A stretch of DNA of 64,000 bases, from contig OX439131.1 of NCBI GenBank assembly GCA_949318235.1, positions 23,823,903 through 23,887,902 of the forward strand, written 5' to 3'. Position numbers and translations under genes: made by a program. Numbering within the stretch: the stretch's first letter is position 1; every line of letters starts with the position of its first letter. This DNA is from Ecdyonurus torrentis (taxonomy: Eukaryota; Arthropoda; Insecta; Ephemeroptera; Heptageniidae). Shown here in pieces: positions 37,132 to 53,964 of this stretch. The notes under the pieces are model-generated. The model searched no databases. It was not told the DNA's origin and worked only from the letters and a program-made list of their open reading frames with translations.

Positions 37132-37931
37132 TTATGATATATGATATGACTGTGTTCCTAAAGTATAATTCTTATAGCAACTATACTTTAGCTTTGTACA
37201 TCACAGGATTGCTATATGGTTCTGGTGTTCTGGTGAATAAACAAAAGCATAGTTGTCAGAAGTTGTTATAGACTTCAAAAAAACGTGCTTTAGTTCAAAC
37301 AAAAAAACGACAACTTGGCAACACTGCGCAGCAAAGATTTGCGGTAGACAAAAATCACACTTTTTGAAATCTTAAATCATACTATTGAGAATTAAAACCT
37401 ACGCACATTAGAAATGATGTTTAAAATCTACATGATTGATCAATTACTCCATAACCTTTCCTTTTTCATTTGTCTCTCATAACTTTTGTATTCTAACAAA
37501 TATGGTCATTTTAATTAAAATTATGATTATGAAATATTATAGCCTATAATATTTTTTGTTATATAGTCTTATATATCAGTATACTATAAAACTACCATAA
37601 AATATACTATATAAATTCCAATAAAAACAATGTGAACATAACTCGCAAGATGATGATATTTTAATTTCTATACATTCTATATATTTTATTTCATAAAAAA
37701 ATACATATAAATAGTAAAATCATTAGAAAATTACCAAATTTAATTCAATGATACATTCTTAGAAAGAAAATGATTACTATACAAAACTATATGAAAGAAA
37801 AAAAAAGTAACAATAATAATAATATGTATTTTTGTATGCTCGATTGCCTTTATGAGAACTACAGTATTATTATTATCAATAAAAAAAAGCATTGTTAATT
37901 CACCTTTGTAAAATAAATTTGAAGTTTATAG

Positions 37932-37990
<59 letters not shown>

Positions 37991-38736
37991 AAAGAATATC
38001 AATATTAAAACACATATCATCATCATTGAGACTCATTATTTTATTGTGTGAAAATTTTGAGCGGTAGCTTCTTTTATATTATAAAGTTGATAATAAAATA
38101 ACATTAAGTTTTGTGTAATGTATATAATAATATGACAAGAGCCCGCCACTCATTAGTAAACTTTTGCCGGGTTTTATAAACACCGACAGCCGGTAAGCGC
38201 GCGCCCGGTACTTCACACTCAAACTTAATTGCATTAAATTTTTATTTCATCTATATCATCAAAACATTATATAGATTTTAATATATAAAAAAACAACGAC
38301 AACAACATGATAATGTGTGTGTAAATATCTACAAAATTATGTTTTTTGCACAAGACTTTTTTTTTAATTAAGCATCAACATAGAATAATTATAATTTTTT
38401 TCAGTAAGGTGTTATAAAAGAGAGAGAGAGAGAGAGATTAAATTAAAACTGACTGACTGAGTATAACCGATTGCTTTTTCTTAATCATGCATTCTTAATG
38501 TATATATAATAAAAAAAATTATGTTTAATTTATTATTTTTATAACTGGTCATGAGAGAGAGAGAGACCATCAAGTATATTTTTAAAATAATTTTAATGTA
38601 ATTTAGCATTAATAAATCATATTAATAATTTGCTTGTTTATTAATATGATATGTGGTTTTCTATTGTTTTAAAACTTTATATATTAGTTTTTATAATATA
38701 TAAATTTATATAATGAGATGAAAAAAATAAATTGTT

Positions 38737-38741
<5 letters not shown>
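37130..38741. other. AT-rich intergenic DNA with two GC-richer patches
   Basis: 37290-37340 contains ACTTGGCAACACTGCGCAGC, and 38145-38215 contains GCCGGGTTTTATAAACACCG and AGCGCGCGCCCGG. The second has forkhead-type cores (GTAAAC, TAAACA) and could be a regulatory element. No gene recognised. A 51-bp AT array lies at 37935-37985. Confidence 0.6.
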
Positions 38742-38827
<86 letters not shown>

Positions 38828-38883
38828 GTGTGTGTGTGTGTATGTGTGTATACACACACACACGCACAAACACACACACAAAC
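38742..38883. repeat. Compound (AT)n-(GT)n-(CA)n microsatellite
   Basis: 83 bp of AT (38742-38824), then GT repeats with interruptions, TATACACAC and CA repeats. The GT and CA halves are inverted relative to each other and can form a hairpin. ORFs on both strands here translate the repeat only. Confidence 0.95.
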
Positions 38884-42224
<3,341 letters not shown>

Positions 42225-42390
42225 GTTTACTCAAAATGCGGAAAAGGAAGTGACCGGAAAAGGAAACCACGTGATGGTAAAAGTGGGAGAAAAGTTAGTG
42301 CCAGCAGCAAGCTAGGCCTGAGCTACCTCCCACTTTTACCGTCACGTGGTTTCCTCTTCCGACACTTCCTTTTCCGTATTTTTAGTAAAC
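42225..42390. mobile_element. CACGTG-bearing foldback element, copy 1
   Basis: Arms of about 66 bp run from GTTTACTCAAAATGCGG inward and are inverted, at roughly 90 percent identity, in ...TCACGTGGTTTCC to TTTTTAGTAAAC. The centre is GCCAGCAGCAAGCTAGGCCTGAGC. Each arm holds GGAAACCACGTGA (CACGTG at 42268-42273 and 42343-42348) and a GGAAAAGGAAGTG unit. Much more GC-rich than the flanks, so an insertion. The ORF at 42213-42494 opens with TTG and translates the repeat. Confidence 0.7.
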
Positions 42391-42420
42391 AAAAGCGTTC
42401 ATTATATGTAATGGTACAAA

Positions 42421-42562
42421 ACGCTGGAAAAGGAAACCACGTGAAATTAAAAGTGGAAGGTGGCTCAGGCATAAATAGTTTGCTGCTGGCGTAAAGTCCC
42501 CCCCCCCCCCCCTATTAGTGTCACGTGATTTCCGTTTTCGGCACTTCCTTTTCCGGTTTTTA
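42421..42562. mobile_element. CACGTG-bearing foldback element, copy 2, inverted relative to copy 1
   Basis: Left arm GGAAAAGGAAACCACGTGA and right arm TCACGTGATTTCC...CACTTCCTTTTCCGG (CACGTG at 42438-42443 and 42522-42527). The central block GGCTCAGGCATAAATAG with TTTGCTGCTGGC is the reverse complement of copy 1's centre, so the two copies lie in opposite orientation about 30 bp apart. The left arm lacks the GGAAGTG unit, and a C15 run (42498-42512) interrupts the right half. Confidence 0.65.
42498..42512. repeat. Poly-C run (15 nt)
   Basis: Uninterrupted C15 inside foldback copy 2, the longest C/G homopolymer in the window. Confidence 0.95.
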
Positions 42563-44009
42563 GATATTTACATAAGACTTCATTCTTTCACCATGTATAG
42601 TGTGGGTACGAGTATACAGTAAATAATTATCCAAGTCACCATATAGACGTTATACGGCTCATTGTTGTTTCCGCATTTAAACAAATAAATATAAAGAATT
42701 TGATGTCCCCTAATACCGAAACTACTATAAATTATGGTAAAGGATTGGTATGTATTGCTTTTAAACATGTTGCAGTTCTCATATTATTTCACTCATGGTG
42801 CGAGAGTATTCTGCGTTATATAAAAATGTGTTAAACCTAACTATAAACTAAACTGCTATAATAACTAAAAATATTTTGAATTTGGTTATTTCGTCACAAA
42901 ACAAGAGAAAATATATAAGAAATCTCTGTCATCTAAATCTCTTTATAACAATATATAAACATTTTGTTATATAGTGCTACATATAACTCTAAAATGTAAA
43001 TTCAAAAAAATGTGTCACCTCTTATTTGCCGTTTATTACAATATACAAAATGTAGACAAGTTACCATTTATTTTATCACCATTTAGCATAACATGTTAAA
43101 TACATATAATGCAATAAATTAAGAACACATTATCATAACACATAAAACAAAAACATAAAAGTCGCAGTGTAATTAAAAAATATATATATTTTGGTAAATG
43201 CAGAAAAAAAAGTAATGATAATAAAAATATGTAAAAAAAAAAAAAAAAGGGAAATTGTTATTACCATATTATAATGAAATGTTTATATACGACTACACCA
43301 TATCAGTCTTCAAGTAAAATTATAATAGACTGCACTATCATTTTTGTAGATAATTCTCAAAGTCATGAATTTTTCATATATATACCATTCTCTCTCTCTC
43401 TCTCTTTGAATTAACCTTTTCTATAAGAAGAAATAATTAAATATTTAAAATTTAAATTATATAAAGCTTCAAAGCGCGGCTTCATACATAATATAATTTG
43501 TATAAAATATTCTACATATAAGGGGAAAATGGAATTTTTTTTTATTAAATTGAGAATTAATTGATAAGTTGTAATTTTATGGGACGGTTTTATCTTTTTG
43601 TATATCTTTCTTACATTAATAATAAAAAATCTATCATTTCATTCTCACTAACTTTTAATATTATATTTTTAAATTTGTACAACTTTATGTATATTTGTAT
43701 TTTTTTTCCTCAAAACAAAAGTATAAATGTGCACGTATAAGATAACACAGTTCACAGTATTTTAATTAAAAACAAAAATATATATTGAAGAAGTTACAAA
43801 CATTTCATAATAAGTATCACGGCTAATATATAATATTTTTATTATTCTTTATATTCAAACTTTTTAAATAAATTCTCGTGTGCTCGTACATCATTTTCAA
43901 GTCCAACAATGTCACACGCAAACGTTAATAATGATTTGATGTCACAGGAGAAAAAAAATCTTTATCATTATATAAAAGATATAACAACCTTGTATAGTTA
44001 AAGTTCGTG

Positions 44010-44043
<34 letters not shown>

Positions 44044-44378
44044 GTATTATTATTTTAGTCTTTGCTGTTATAGACGTTTCATCAATGATTTTTGAGAAAA
44101 TTGGAGCAAAAATAAGCTGTATAATGTATGCATGGTTATGTGTAAATATTTCGTTTTCCTATTGATTATCATTTCTAACTGTATCAAATGATTATACAAT
44201 ATAAGCTATAAGCTATTATGCATTTTTGTATATTATGATTAGGATGAAAGAAAATGAATATAGTAAAATTATTTTGAATTGAATTTTACGAACCAATCGA
44301 AAACACTGGAGCTATATATCCAGTGATTTTTGCATTACAATTATAGTATACTGTACATAAGAATTGAAAAAAAAAAGT
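42563..44378. other. AT-rich intergenic DNA
   Basis: No gene recognised. Contains a 32-nt T run at 44011-44042 and a short CT array at 43389-43406. Confidence 0.75.
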
Positions 44379-44935
44379 ACACGGAGAATAAATTACGTAA
44401 TTTATGCTATATATATACATAATATGCATCGTACTATAAATATTGCATGGAACATTATAAAACAAAAGATATACAACAAAATATTTATGCTATATATATT
44501 ATAACATAACATAATTATTATGATGTTAGCATTAATTTTGATTTAATGAATAAATATTGCTGAAAATGGGCTATAGCATAATTATTACAAAGTAAAAAAA
44601 AAAAAACAAAAAAAAACAAAACAACAACTGCTAATGATAAGTACTCAAATCCTGTAAATTGAAATAGGTAAATATTAACCTGAAACAGGTATTGGTATTT
44701 GGTACTATATATACTATATACAATATCATTTATAATTTAGATGAAATGCTACATAATCTAAGGTGAGACCAACTTTATTTAACTTTATTGTAGTATATTT
44801 GACCTTTATTATAGGTATTAATATTATCATATAGTATATCAATACCTATTCCAGATTCATAATATAATCTTTTGATTTTGATTTTTAAAGGATTTATGTA
44901 ACTGCCATTAGTATATTATGGTGTTTTTTCCGTGT
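44379..44935. mobile_element. 'ACACGGA/TCCGTGT' MITE family, copy C (long)
   Basis: ACACGGAGAATAAATTACG at the left (44379) and TTTTTTCCGTGT at the right (ending 44935) are inverted. The left 200 bp has the family's TATGC/GCATA interior. The remaining 340 bp is not seen in copy A, so this is either a longer relative or a copy that received a later insertion after about 44590. Confidence 0.5.
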
Positions 44936-45214
44936 ATATATTATTTATTTTTACTCGTGTACTTTCAATATAATATTAATATATTTATATGTAAAAGAAT
45001 TGTTCTTATATGTCTCTCTGTCTCTGTATAGCATTGCAATGTTTCCATACATATAATAATACAAGTTAATTTCTCTACGTTTGTTTCTTGTTCTTTTATT
45101 CTACAATACAAATATAGAAACTACAATGTATAATGAAACTTGTATACACTTCAAAGTTGCACGTGCTCGTATTTTTATATATTGTGTACCGCATGAGTTG
45201 ATATAAAAACACTG

Positions 45215-45248
<34 letters not shown>

Positions 45249-45617
45249 TAATAAAGATCACATCTTTTGTTCCATGATATTGAAGTTCACACGAAGTATG
45301 GGAAATTTTTACTAGTACTGTTTTGTTATTGAAGTATACATTTTTTTCCTATATCTATCTATTTTTTTATTATTATTATTATTTAAATAGAAAAAAAGTG
45401 TAAACAATACAATAAAGAAACTAAAAACCACAAATATCGATATATTTATACATAAAATAATAATAAAAAATATTATTATTATATATTGAATATTGATTAT
45501 CATCATCATCATAGAATTCAATCAATATTTTTACAATTACAAATTCAATAAACAATTGAACCAAGGTGTAAAATTATTATTAAGATTATTATTTTTACGA
45601 GTTGTTATATGCACCTG

Positions 45618-45620
<3 letters not shown>

Positions 45621-45669
<49 letters not shown>
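45621..45669. repeat. (AT)n microsatellite
   Basis: 49 bp TA dinucleotide. The plus-strand ORF crossing it (45493-45744) is not a gene. Confidence 0.95.
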
Positions 45670-45674
<5 letters not shown>

Positions 45675-46675
45675 AAATATGTATATTATATTGAAGTGCG
45701 TTCAAAATGTGGTTTTTATAAAGAAAAAGTGTAATAATATATAGTCACAGTATAAATAAGTGAGAAATGTATAGGTAGATGTATTGTATATAAAAATAAG
45801 ATGAGTATTGCTGCGCTTAATTTGATGAGAACTTTCCCATACTCTAAGCTTGTGGCCGGCCGCGCATATACTTTTTTTTTTTATTATTTTTTTATAATAC
45901 GTTACAATATACTCATAATAAAAGGTTTGATTGTTTGTCACTATATACAAAATAAAAATTCAAGTTAAAAAAAAAAATTAAAAATCTATAAAGTCACATT
46001 ATAAAGCGTGCTGTTTCTCCCATGAAAAAGTAAAACCACATTACTATTGATTTTCAAAACTTAAAAACTCTTCTTCTTCTTTTTTTATATATATATTTAT
46101 AATATACACCTCCTGTTGTTTGTAAAAATGTGGCTTTATTTTTTTAAGGAAGCCACAAAATACATTTATTTTTCTCTGTTTTTGTTTTTTCAACTTGAGC
46201 AATAATGTTTATTTTTGTATATAATATTTCTCATAGTTTTGTTATATATATATATTTTTTATTATTATAAAGTAATTTTTATTTTATTAAATTGATGAGA
46301 AGAAATAAAAATTACTTCACTGTCAATTACTATCGCTTCATTGATACTTTGATTGTGAAGTGTATATAAGCTCTAGTTAGCTTTTCATATACAGTATGTA
46401 GGGATATAGGGTTAGGAGGAGAGGAGAGAGAGAGAGAGAGAGAAAGAGGGGAAATATATTATATGAATAAGCATATTTTTAATTATATACCTTTTAATAA
46501 TGGATTAAAATATTGTGATATTTACTTAAGATATATCAAGCATTATTATGGTAATATTTATAAAAGTGTTCCCTTGAGGGTTTTGCCAAATAGCAACAGA
46601 TTTCCATTTATATTAGTAGCATATTAAGGACTTGACATTATGCCTTGTGATAAAGTAATTTTTATCATTTATAAG

Positions 46676-46713
<38 letters not shown>

Positions 46714-47702
46714 CTTAAATTTCAAGTGTATTATTCCTTTATATAATCATGACAATTTTGCATAATAGCTTCTCTATATAAAAAGCAAGCTCATCACACA
46801 AGTTTGTATAAAAGTAATTCAATAATATTATGTGAAATTATTTGGTTTAAATGTCAACCAAATTATTCTGTTTTATTTTTTTATTTAAAACAAATCGTTA
46901 TCACGAGTAAATAATATACATTACGTGAAGTCATAATAATAGAAGATCATGTAATTGTTGAAAAGAGATATACAAACTATAAATTACCACAATAAGACAA
47001 AACTTATTTACTATATTATATATATAAACTTTGTTTTATTGTAAAAATTACATCATGTTTGATTTCAATTCTCTTTTATGGTTTCTCTATTCAATAAATG
47101 CAATAAAACAATCTCATTAATTGCTTTATAGAATCACTACATCTTTATATATATAATGTAAGTAAATTAATACCTTATTAATTGACTTATTTATGCACTT
47201 GCACGTCCTTAAAGAATAGTTTATCTTTCAAGGCACATACAATGAAAACAAATAAATGACAAGTTTTATATATTATATAATATTTAATATAAATACATTT
47301 CAATAAACATTATATACTTTTACATATATAGATAATTACAAGTACAATAATTAACATCATATATACGAACGAGTAAAAATAATGCTACATATATTTATAT
47401 ATAATAAAGTTACAAGTATATTTTTATATTTAATATATAATATAAATAATTTCTTTATTTAATAATACTTTATATATATTGGAATGTAAATCAATGTTTT
47501 TTTAAAAAGTTATAATAATAACACCTTGTATTATGTATATAGTAAATAAAGTATAATATACATGAAGAAAATAATGATAATTTAAATACAAATAATATTA
47601 ATAAAAAAAAAGTACTGCAAGGTTATATTCTTGAGTAGTATGTTGAAAGTTGTATGTAATGCCCTTTGATCAAGTAAACATTAGTATAAGAAGTTGTTCA
47701 TA

Positions 47703-47704
<2 letters not shown>

Positions 47705-47746
<42 letters not shown>
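47705..47746. repeat. Poly-T run (42 nt)
   Basis: Longest uninterrupted homopolymer in the window. Length may be affected by assembly. Confidence 0.9.
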
Positions 47747-47748
<2 letters not shown>

Positions 47749-48767
47749 CATGCCTGTATAATATGTTGATGTAAATGTGTGCATGCTCTGATGCAAGCAT
47801 TCAAATCACTATACTCTTTAAGTTGTATAATATAATATACCTTCTTTCACACGCTTAAAAAAATATACACGCTATATGTCAACAAATATAAACAATTTAT
47901 CCTGCTGTGGGAGAACAATTACAAAGTTTTTTTTTTTTTTTTTTTTTTTTTTTTGCATAATTTATTATTTAAATATGAAATTCTATATAGTTTAAATTAT
48001 GTATATCTAACGTAATGGTTATACAGATAATCATATGTTGTAAGATTAGATTACTCTGGGAAGAATAGTAAAAATTTATAATATAAAAATCAGAACTGTG
48101 TGCAGGAGACGTTATTTTCAATTTATTTATTATTGCTTTGCTCTTGAAATGCGCAACCACAAAAAGTGAGGATAATAAAATTTGGTATTATTATACAAAA
48201 ATGATGTAATACTCTTTATATATATATGTGTGTGTGTATGTGTGTATAGGATTTAAAATAGATATAAGCTAAAGGGGAAACTATAACTTAATATGACATT
48301 TTCAATTGTTTTTTTTTTATACACATAAATTAAATGATATGTCAGCGTCGTATATATAATTAAATGTCACCTGTCCTTTTAATATTTGACATTAATTTTA
48401 AGGTATATAATACAAGGAAATAGATAAAAAAAAAATTATAAAGCTTATACGTTATAGAGCAAAAATATGTTTGGTGTCTAAAGTTTATTTATCGATACTT
48501 TATCGTTTTCAGTATCTTGCTCGATATCATTATGTATATCGTCAAATAATAGACTAATAAACCTGATAGCGATATGATGCTATAGCGATATCGTTATCAA
48601 AAATATTGAAATTATAGGTTGTTTAGGCAAACATGTTTTATCAAAGGGTGATTGAATATTTTCCAGCGGTGAAATTATAAAAGAAAGGGATTTTTTTTAC
48701 TAAAATGTTTAAATTTATCTTACAAGACCCACACGAATATTTCTCAATGACGTCATGCACACAACGA

Positions 48768-48985
48768 AAAGAAAACAATTACGTAAGCTATGCTGCATTT
48801 ATGTCATTATATAGAATAAATGTGCGATGTAACAGCATAAATAATTATGCTACAACATAATATTATCATGCTATTTGACATAACTATATATAATGACAGT
48901 ATATAATAGCATAATGAATAATGTTGTAATGTATATACAAATGTCATAACATAATTACTATGTGCATTCAGATTTGTCTTTATAT
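48768..48985. mobile_element. MITE family, copy D
   Basis: Shares ATGCTGCATTTATGTCATTA with copy A, plus the TATGC/GCATA-rich interior (AGCATAAATAATTATGCTAC). The left end is degenerate (ACGAAAAGAAAACAATTACG). A CRE (48748-48755) lies just outside the left end. The right boundary is approximate. Confidence 0.55.
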
Positions 48986-49131
48986 TCGAAAAATACTATC
49001 AGTTTTATATAGAAGGGTTTTTGAGTTTTTGGTGGTGATGTTAGTTCATTACATTCCCATTATTATACCCTTTAAATTTTAACCACGTTTTTGTGCGGCT
49101 CTCAGAATGACAAAAATATGCCTCTTTTGTC

Positions 49132-49179
<48 letters not shown>

Positions 49180-49930
49180 CTTTCACGGACCCCCTATACC
49201 CACTTGCTACCTACCTATTGCTCAAAATAGCTCTAAAAAACGCGAAATTTTACTGGCTTTTTTCTGGCACAATTGTCATATTTTTATCTTTATTTTTTTC
49301 TGTTTTTTTTTTTCGATGGTTTAAAGATTTTTTGTCACTTTTTTTGATGCATAACTCATTGTATATTGGGACTTGAAGAGGATATACCCTGAGACCATTA
49401 TGCAAGAGTTTCAGTTGTAAAGGCTACTAAACAAAATTTTCCTTCAAGATCATTATATAGGCCTATCTGTATGATAACTCTTTGTAGAATCATCAAGTAA
49501 AATTCTGTGTTGTACAAATATTGTAAAGTTTGAATGTTTGACAAATTTTCAAAATGCATTTGCTGTTTTAGTGAAATCATCAAAATTTCAATTTGCACGT
49601 GCATGAGGCAGTCAAGAATCATATCCATAATATTATATGATCTCATTTTTATTATAGAGGTGTAACACTAAAAATAGGGCTCCATTTTAAAAGTAAATAA
49701 AATTTTGTTCTAAAAATTAAATTGTACTCATAAAATATTTTATGTATAGCAAAACTTAAGTGTATATCTTCCAATTTTGAAGTTCAAAATCATTCCACTT
49801 ATAGTCTTACGGAAGCTATGATATTTAATTTTTTATGGCAGTTAATTTTTGCTTTAGGTTATACATGAGAGTATCTATATATAAAAATAAAGAAAATATG
49901 TGAGTATTAAAAAAAATTGTTTTAAAAAAA
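48986..49930. other. Intergenic DNA, moderately AT-rich, unidentified segment
   Basis: 49080-49650 has a smoother, less extreme composition than its surroundings and a T36 run (49133-49168), suggesting an old insertion, but no domain, TIR or tail identifies it. Overlapping plus ORFs (49091-49376) read through poly-T as poly-Phe and are not supported; the 82-codon minus frame at 49398-49646 has no motif. Confidence 0.4.
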
Positions 49931-50165
49931 ATATTAAAGAGAAGGCGGGACTTTAGAATATGGCTCGTTTGCTGATTGGTCATGCGGTCTTTTTAAAAAA
50001 GTTTGTGATCAGCGAGTACAACATGCAAAAGGAGGAGGATTATTATTATGTATAATATTTTTTCTTTACATACAAGAAGAAGACAAGCCGAACAAACCAG
50101 CCACTTTAGCTCCACACATCTCATGTAGCTTAATATGACGTCAAGAGAGCGTTAGTATAATGGCA
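49931..50165. promoter_or_regulatory. GC-richer island with CCAAT and CRE
   Basis: Contains CTGATTGGTCATG (about 49971-49983; inverted CCAAT box) and a full CRE, TGACGTCA (50136-50143). The composition contrasts with the AT-rich flanks. It could be the promoter of an unrecognised non-coding transcript, an enhancer or an old repeat. No gene follows on either side within view. Confidence 0.25.
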
Positions 50166-53100
50166 AAAGAAGATGGACCAGTCACAACATAAATCGATCT
50201 TTATCTACTTTACTTTATAGTTGACAGTGTTTGTAACGTAATTTATTTTAATTTTTTATCAATATTTTTATTATATTTTGATACTTACATTATTTTTATT
50301 ATTATTATTTTGAGTGAAAGCAATTTGCAATAAGTGCATCATATTTAGGATGTAAATAGTATAGAAAAGACATTAAAATGCTCTGTATTAAATTGTATTT
50401 TATTGTAGAAGTTCTTTATTTAGGGTGAGTGCTATTTTACATGTTTTCAAGATGTTTTATGTTTCAAGTTTTTTATTCCTTAGCTTTTTCATATGTATTA
50501 GGACTGGAATTTAAGAATCGTTATTTTTATTTAAAAGTTACCACAGATTTTTTTTAAATTGCACAAACAACTGAAAAATTCTCATGATTGGGAAAAACAA
50601 AACATATATGGGCAAAACAAAAATTTATGTGTTTGCTTTGCAATTTTTTTTGTATAATAATTATTATTATTATTTTAGTTTATTACGTTTTTTTCTATTT
50701 TTCTATATTAATATAATGTGTATAACTATAATAATAATTAATAACATATAAAACTTATGAGATCAAAAATAAATATAATGCAAAAAATATATATAATTAT
50801 TTTTTTGGGGAAAAAAAAAAAAAATAAAAAAATAAAAACATTTCAGCACGTAAGCACAACGCGTCTGAATCAATTTCTCGTTATTTTTTATACTATAAAA
50901 ACACACGCACGCAATGTCAATTTCAAACTGCCTGCCTTCATATAAACGTAGTTACATTTAATTTTTATTTAATTGCAATAAAGTGTTCTTGAGAACGCAA
51001 ATTAAATAACATTAGCTACATGCGTATACTTAATTTTTATTCAATTATACAAAAGCAAATTGTATAATTATTGTAAAGTGTCAATGTACCTTTGATATAT
51101 ATACACATTTGTTTCATTTAATTAAAATAATATTCTACAACAAATATTTTCTTATACTTTAAGTCTATAGCAAAATAATTTGTTTATATAAAAGATAAAA
51201 TAAATTAAGAAATGTTTACAATGAAATGCTGTATTTTTTAACAAGAAAGTTATTTTAAAAGTCATGGAATGAAAATAAAATTAAAAAGAATTGGTTCTTC
51301 AAAATAAACAGTTTTTTTTTTCAATAAGATGATTTCAATACAATTGCAAAATAAAGAAAATCAAAAGGATTTAATTTATTGATAAGATTGACTTCAACTT
51401 ATGTATAAAAAGACAGCGGGTGATAATGATTCTAACATTAAAAGTAACCGCTGCACGTTATAGATATCAATCGATATATTAAACCAATCATATATCGATT
51501 TGTTTTGTATTTAGTATCAGTTCCGGAAATGTTATTATTTATGAAGAGAGAAAGGTAAATTTTCAGTTTTGAACTTCATAATATTCCATTATCATTTAGT
51601 TAATTAATCAATACTTAATTAGCAGTTATAAATTAGAAGTAAACAACTTTGATATACTAAAAAAAAAAAGTTAATTAATTTCATACGATGACTCTCGGAT
51701 TTTTTTTTTTTTAAATATTGATCTTTCCGACAGTCGTTTTTTTAATTTTTAATTATTTAAAAATTCCTCTTTCATATATTTGCACTGTTTATTAATATTG
51801 TCAAGTCACCTTTTTGGAAATTTAATATGGAAAGTAAATGAGAAAACAGTCTAAGACCAAACAGCGAACACCGTATATACATAATCACGTTTTTCAGTCA
51901 AGGAGTATAATATGTGTTATGAGACTTCATTTTTAAGCTCTATACCATCATGCATGTATGTGAATTTTATCAATAATATACGTTAACCTATAGCAAACAG
52001 GGACTATATATTTATGGATTTTTTTTTTAATTCATCATAGACTAAAAACTGTTCATTTCATTACTGGTTAGCCATGATTAAGTTTTTTATGTAAATATAT
52101 TAAAGTTGTATATAATTATTGATGATTTTAAAAATGGCATTTTTCTCATGTGAAAAAAATCTCCCTTAAAAATTCTAAAGGCTTTGTTGTCGCTTTATTT
52201 TTTTTCTGGAATTCACTGTTTATGCATTGGTATAATTATTGTATTTTTTTTTCTTTTAATTTAAGTTGGCAAGACCAATGCTTGCTGCAACATGTATATA
52301 TAATGTTGCTATATGAATTGCCTGGGTCAATAGAAATATTTCCAACTTATAATTTCTTTCAATAATATCTTATATAAGGTTTGTAAAATGGCCCACTACT
52401 TAAATTTTGAAATTTGAGTCTTTTTAATAACTTTATAAAAATAATTTGCGTTGAACGCGATAAAAAAAGCACTTTCAAAAATTATGCATTTAGTAACTAT
52501 AAACGGCATTATCTTGTTTATATATAATATATATATATAATCAATATTAAAATACTCAATATTTCAATATTACTCCAACATACATTCATTGCATGGTTTT
52601 TGTATATCTTAAAACTATAATATAGAATAATGAGTACCCAATACATAAATATAAGTCTTGAGAAATAAATCTACTTAAGTTTAATTTGTAATCTGCTTTT
52701 CTTATTTTTTTTCCATGAATTCAAAAGTATATATTATAAAATAAACGTTCCATTCATGGAAATTGGAAACTTTAATAACATATTAGCAAACTTAATTTTA
52801 TTATTATATACATACGTATATGTATATGTGTAATTCTAATTAGCAGTTCTGCTGATCTGATTATTGTGGTTAAAGTAATTATTAATATTTCTTATTTACT
52901 GTTTATCCCATTTCAATATTAATTAACTTCAGAATACAACTTCATTCGTAAAAAAAAATATATATAATAATAATAATATAATATATAAAAAAACTGCAAA
53001 AAAATAAATAATAATAATTAATGTTATTGAATAAAATCTAAAAATATCTGTACTTTTATTAACAGTTTATTAATTTCCACACCTTTCACAAAGTTATAAA

Positions 53101-53964
53101 AAAAGTTGTATATAATTGAATTTTATTATAATACTACTTATAATTAAGTAAAGCGTATATTATTAATTTTGTGCTCCAATTACATAATCTTTATTCAAAT
53201 ACGCATTATTAAAACTTAATATTTTAATTCTTAGTATTAATATTATAATTTTGCTTTAATTTATGATATAGAAATTATAGTTTATATATATTGAAGTCTG
53301 GGTATATTATATAAAGTATGAATAAATTAAATACATAACTTATTTTACTTAAAATTAATTTGAAATAATATTATTAATTATATTTATTTATATATCTAGT
53401 ACGTGTAACAATGTCATTATTAATTTTTCACATTTTTTTTGTTATTTATATCTTATTGTTCTTATAAAAGCTGTTTAAATAAGAAACTAAAAGGGATCTT
53501 TTGTCTACAGTGAAGGCGTTGTTAAAAAAATATAATGCTATATTAGGTGGATAAAAATATAATATCCAGCTGTATTAAATACTATATAGTATATAATATA
53601 CTAGATAATTTATTATTAACATCGTTTGGGTTTGTTGCTCCTTTATTTTTAGAGAGGAAAAAAAAAAAAAAAGACGTGTGAATAATTGCCTAATAAACCT
53701 CTACTATTCAAGCCTCGTTCATTTTACATTTTATTTGGGGGGTAATTTGTCTGTTAATGGGCTAACATATAAAAAAAAAATGATGCATTAGATATACTTT
53801 AACAAAAAAATCGCATTTTTGTGTATTAAGATTTTTGGACGACTATAAGTAAGAACTTAAAGAAATGTATAAAAAGTTGATTTTTTGTGAAAGAACTTAA
53901 TTTTCAAGTCATGAACGTATATACACATAGATAAAAACAAACATATTTTAATTATGTTAGTGTA
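50166..53964. other. AT-rich intergenic DNA
   Basis: No gene recognised. ORFs at 50757-50945 and 52150-52365 lack motifs; the second opens with a non-ATG codon. A CG-containing patch lies near 51415-51500 (ATATCAATCGATATAT palindrome). Confidence 0.7.

Larger units (their letters stand above)
44936..48767. other. AT-rich intergenic DNA rich in homopolymers
   Basis: No gene recognised. It carries A32 (45215-45246), A27 (46682-46708), T42 (47705-47746) and T28 (47927-47954) runs and a GA array near 46423-46443. A short patch GGCCGGCCGCGC (about 45854-45865) is strikingly GC-rich. ORFs at 45312-45950 and 47969-48160 are low-complexity. Confidence 0.65.

Noticed and set aside
37290..37340. ACTTGGCAACACTG as a core-promoter motif
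   Set aside because: It resembles an insect promoter motif only loosely and no transcript or gene is visible beside it.
49091..49376. Two overlapping ORFs with poly-Phe tracts
   Set aside because: They read through a T36 run and have no supported domain.
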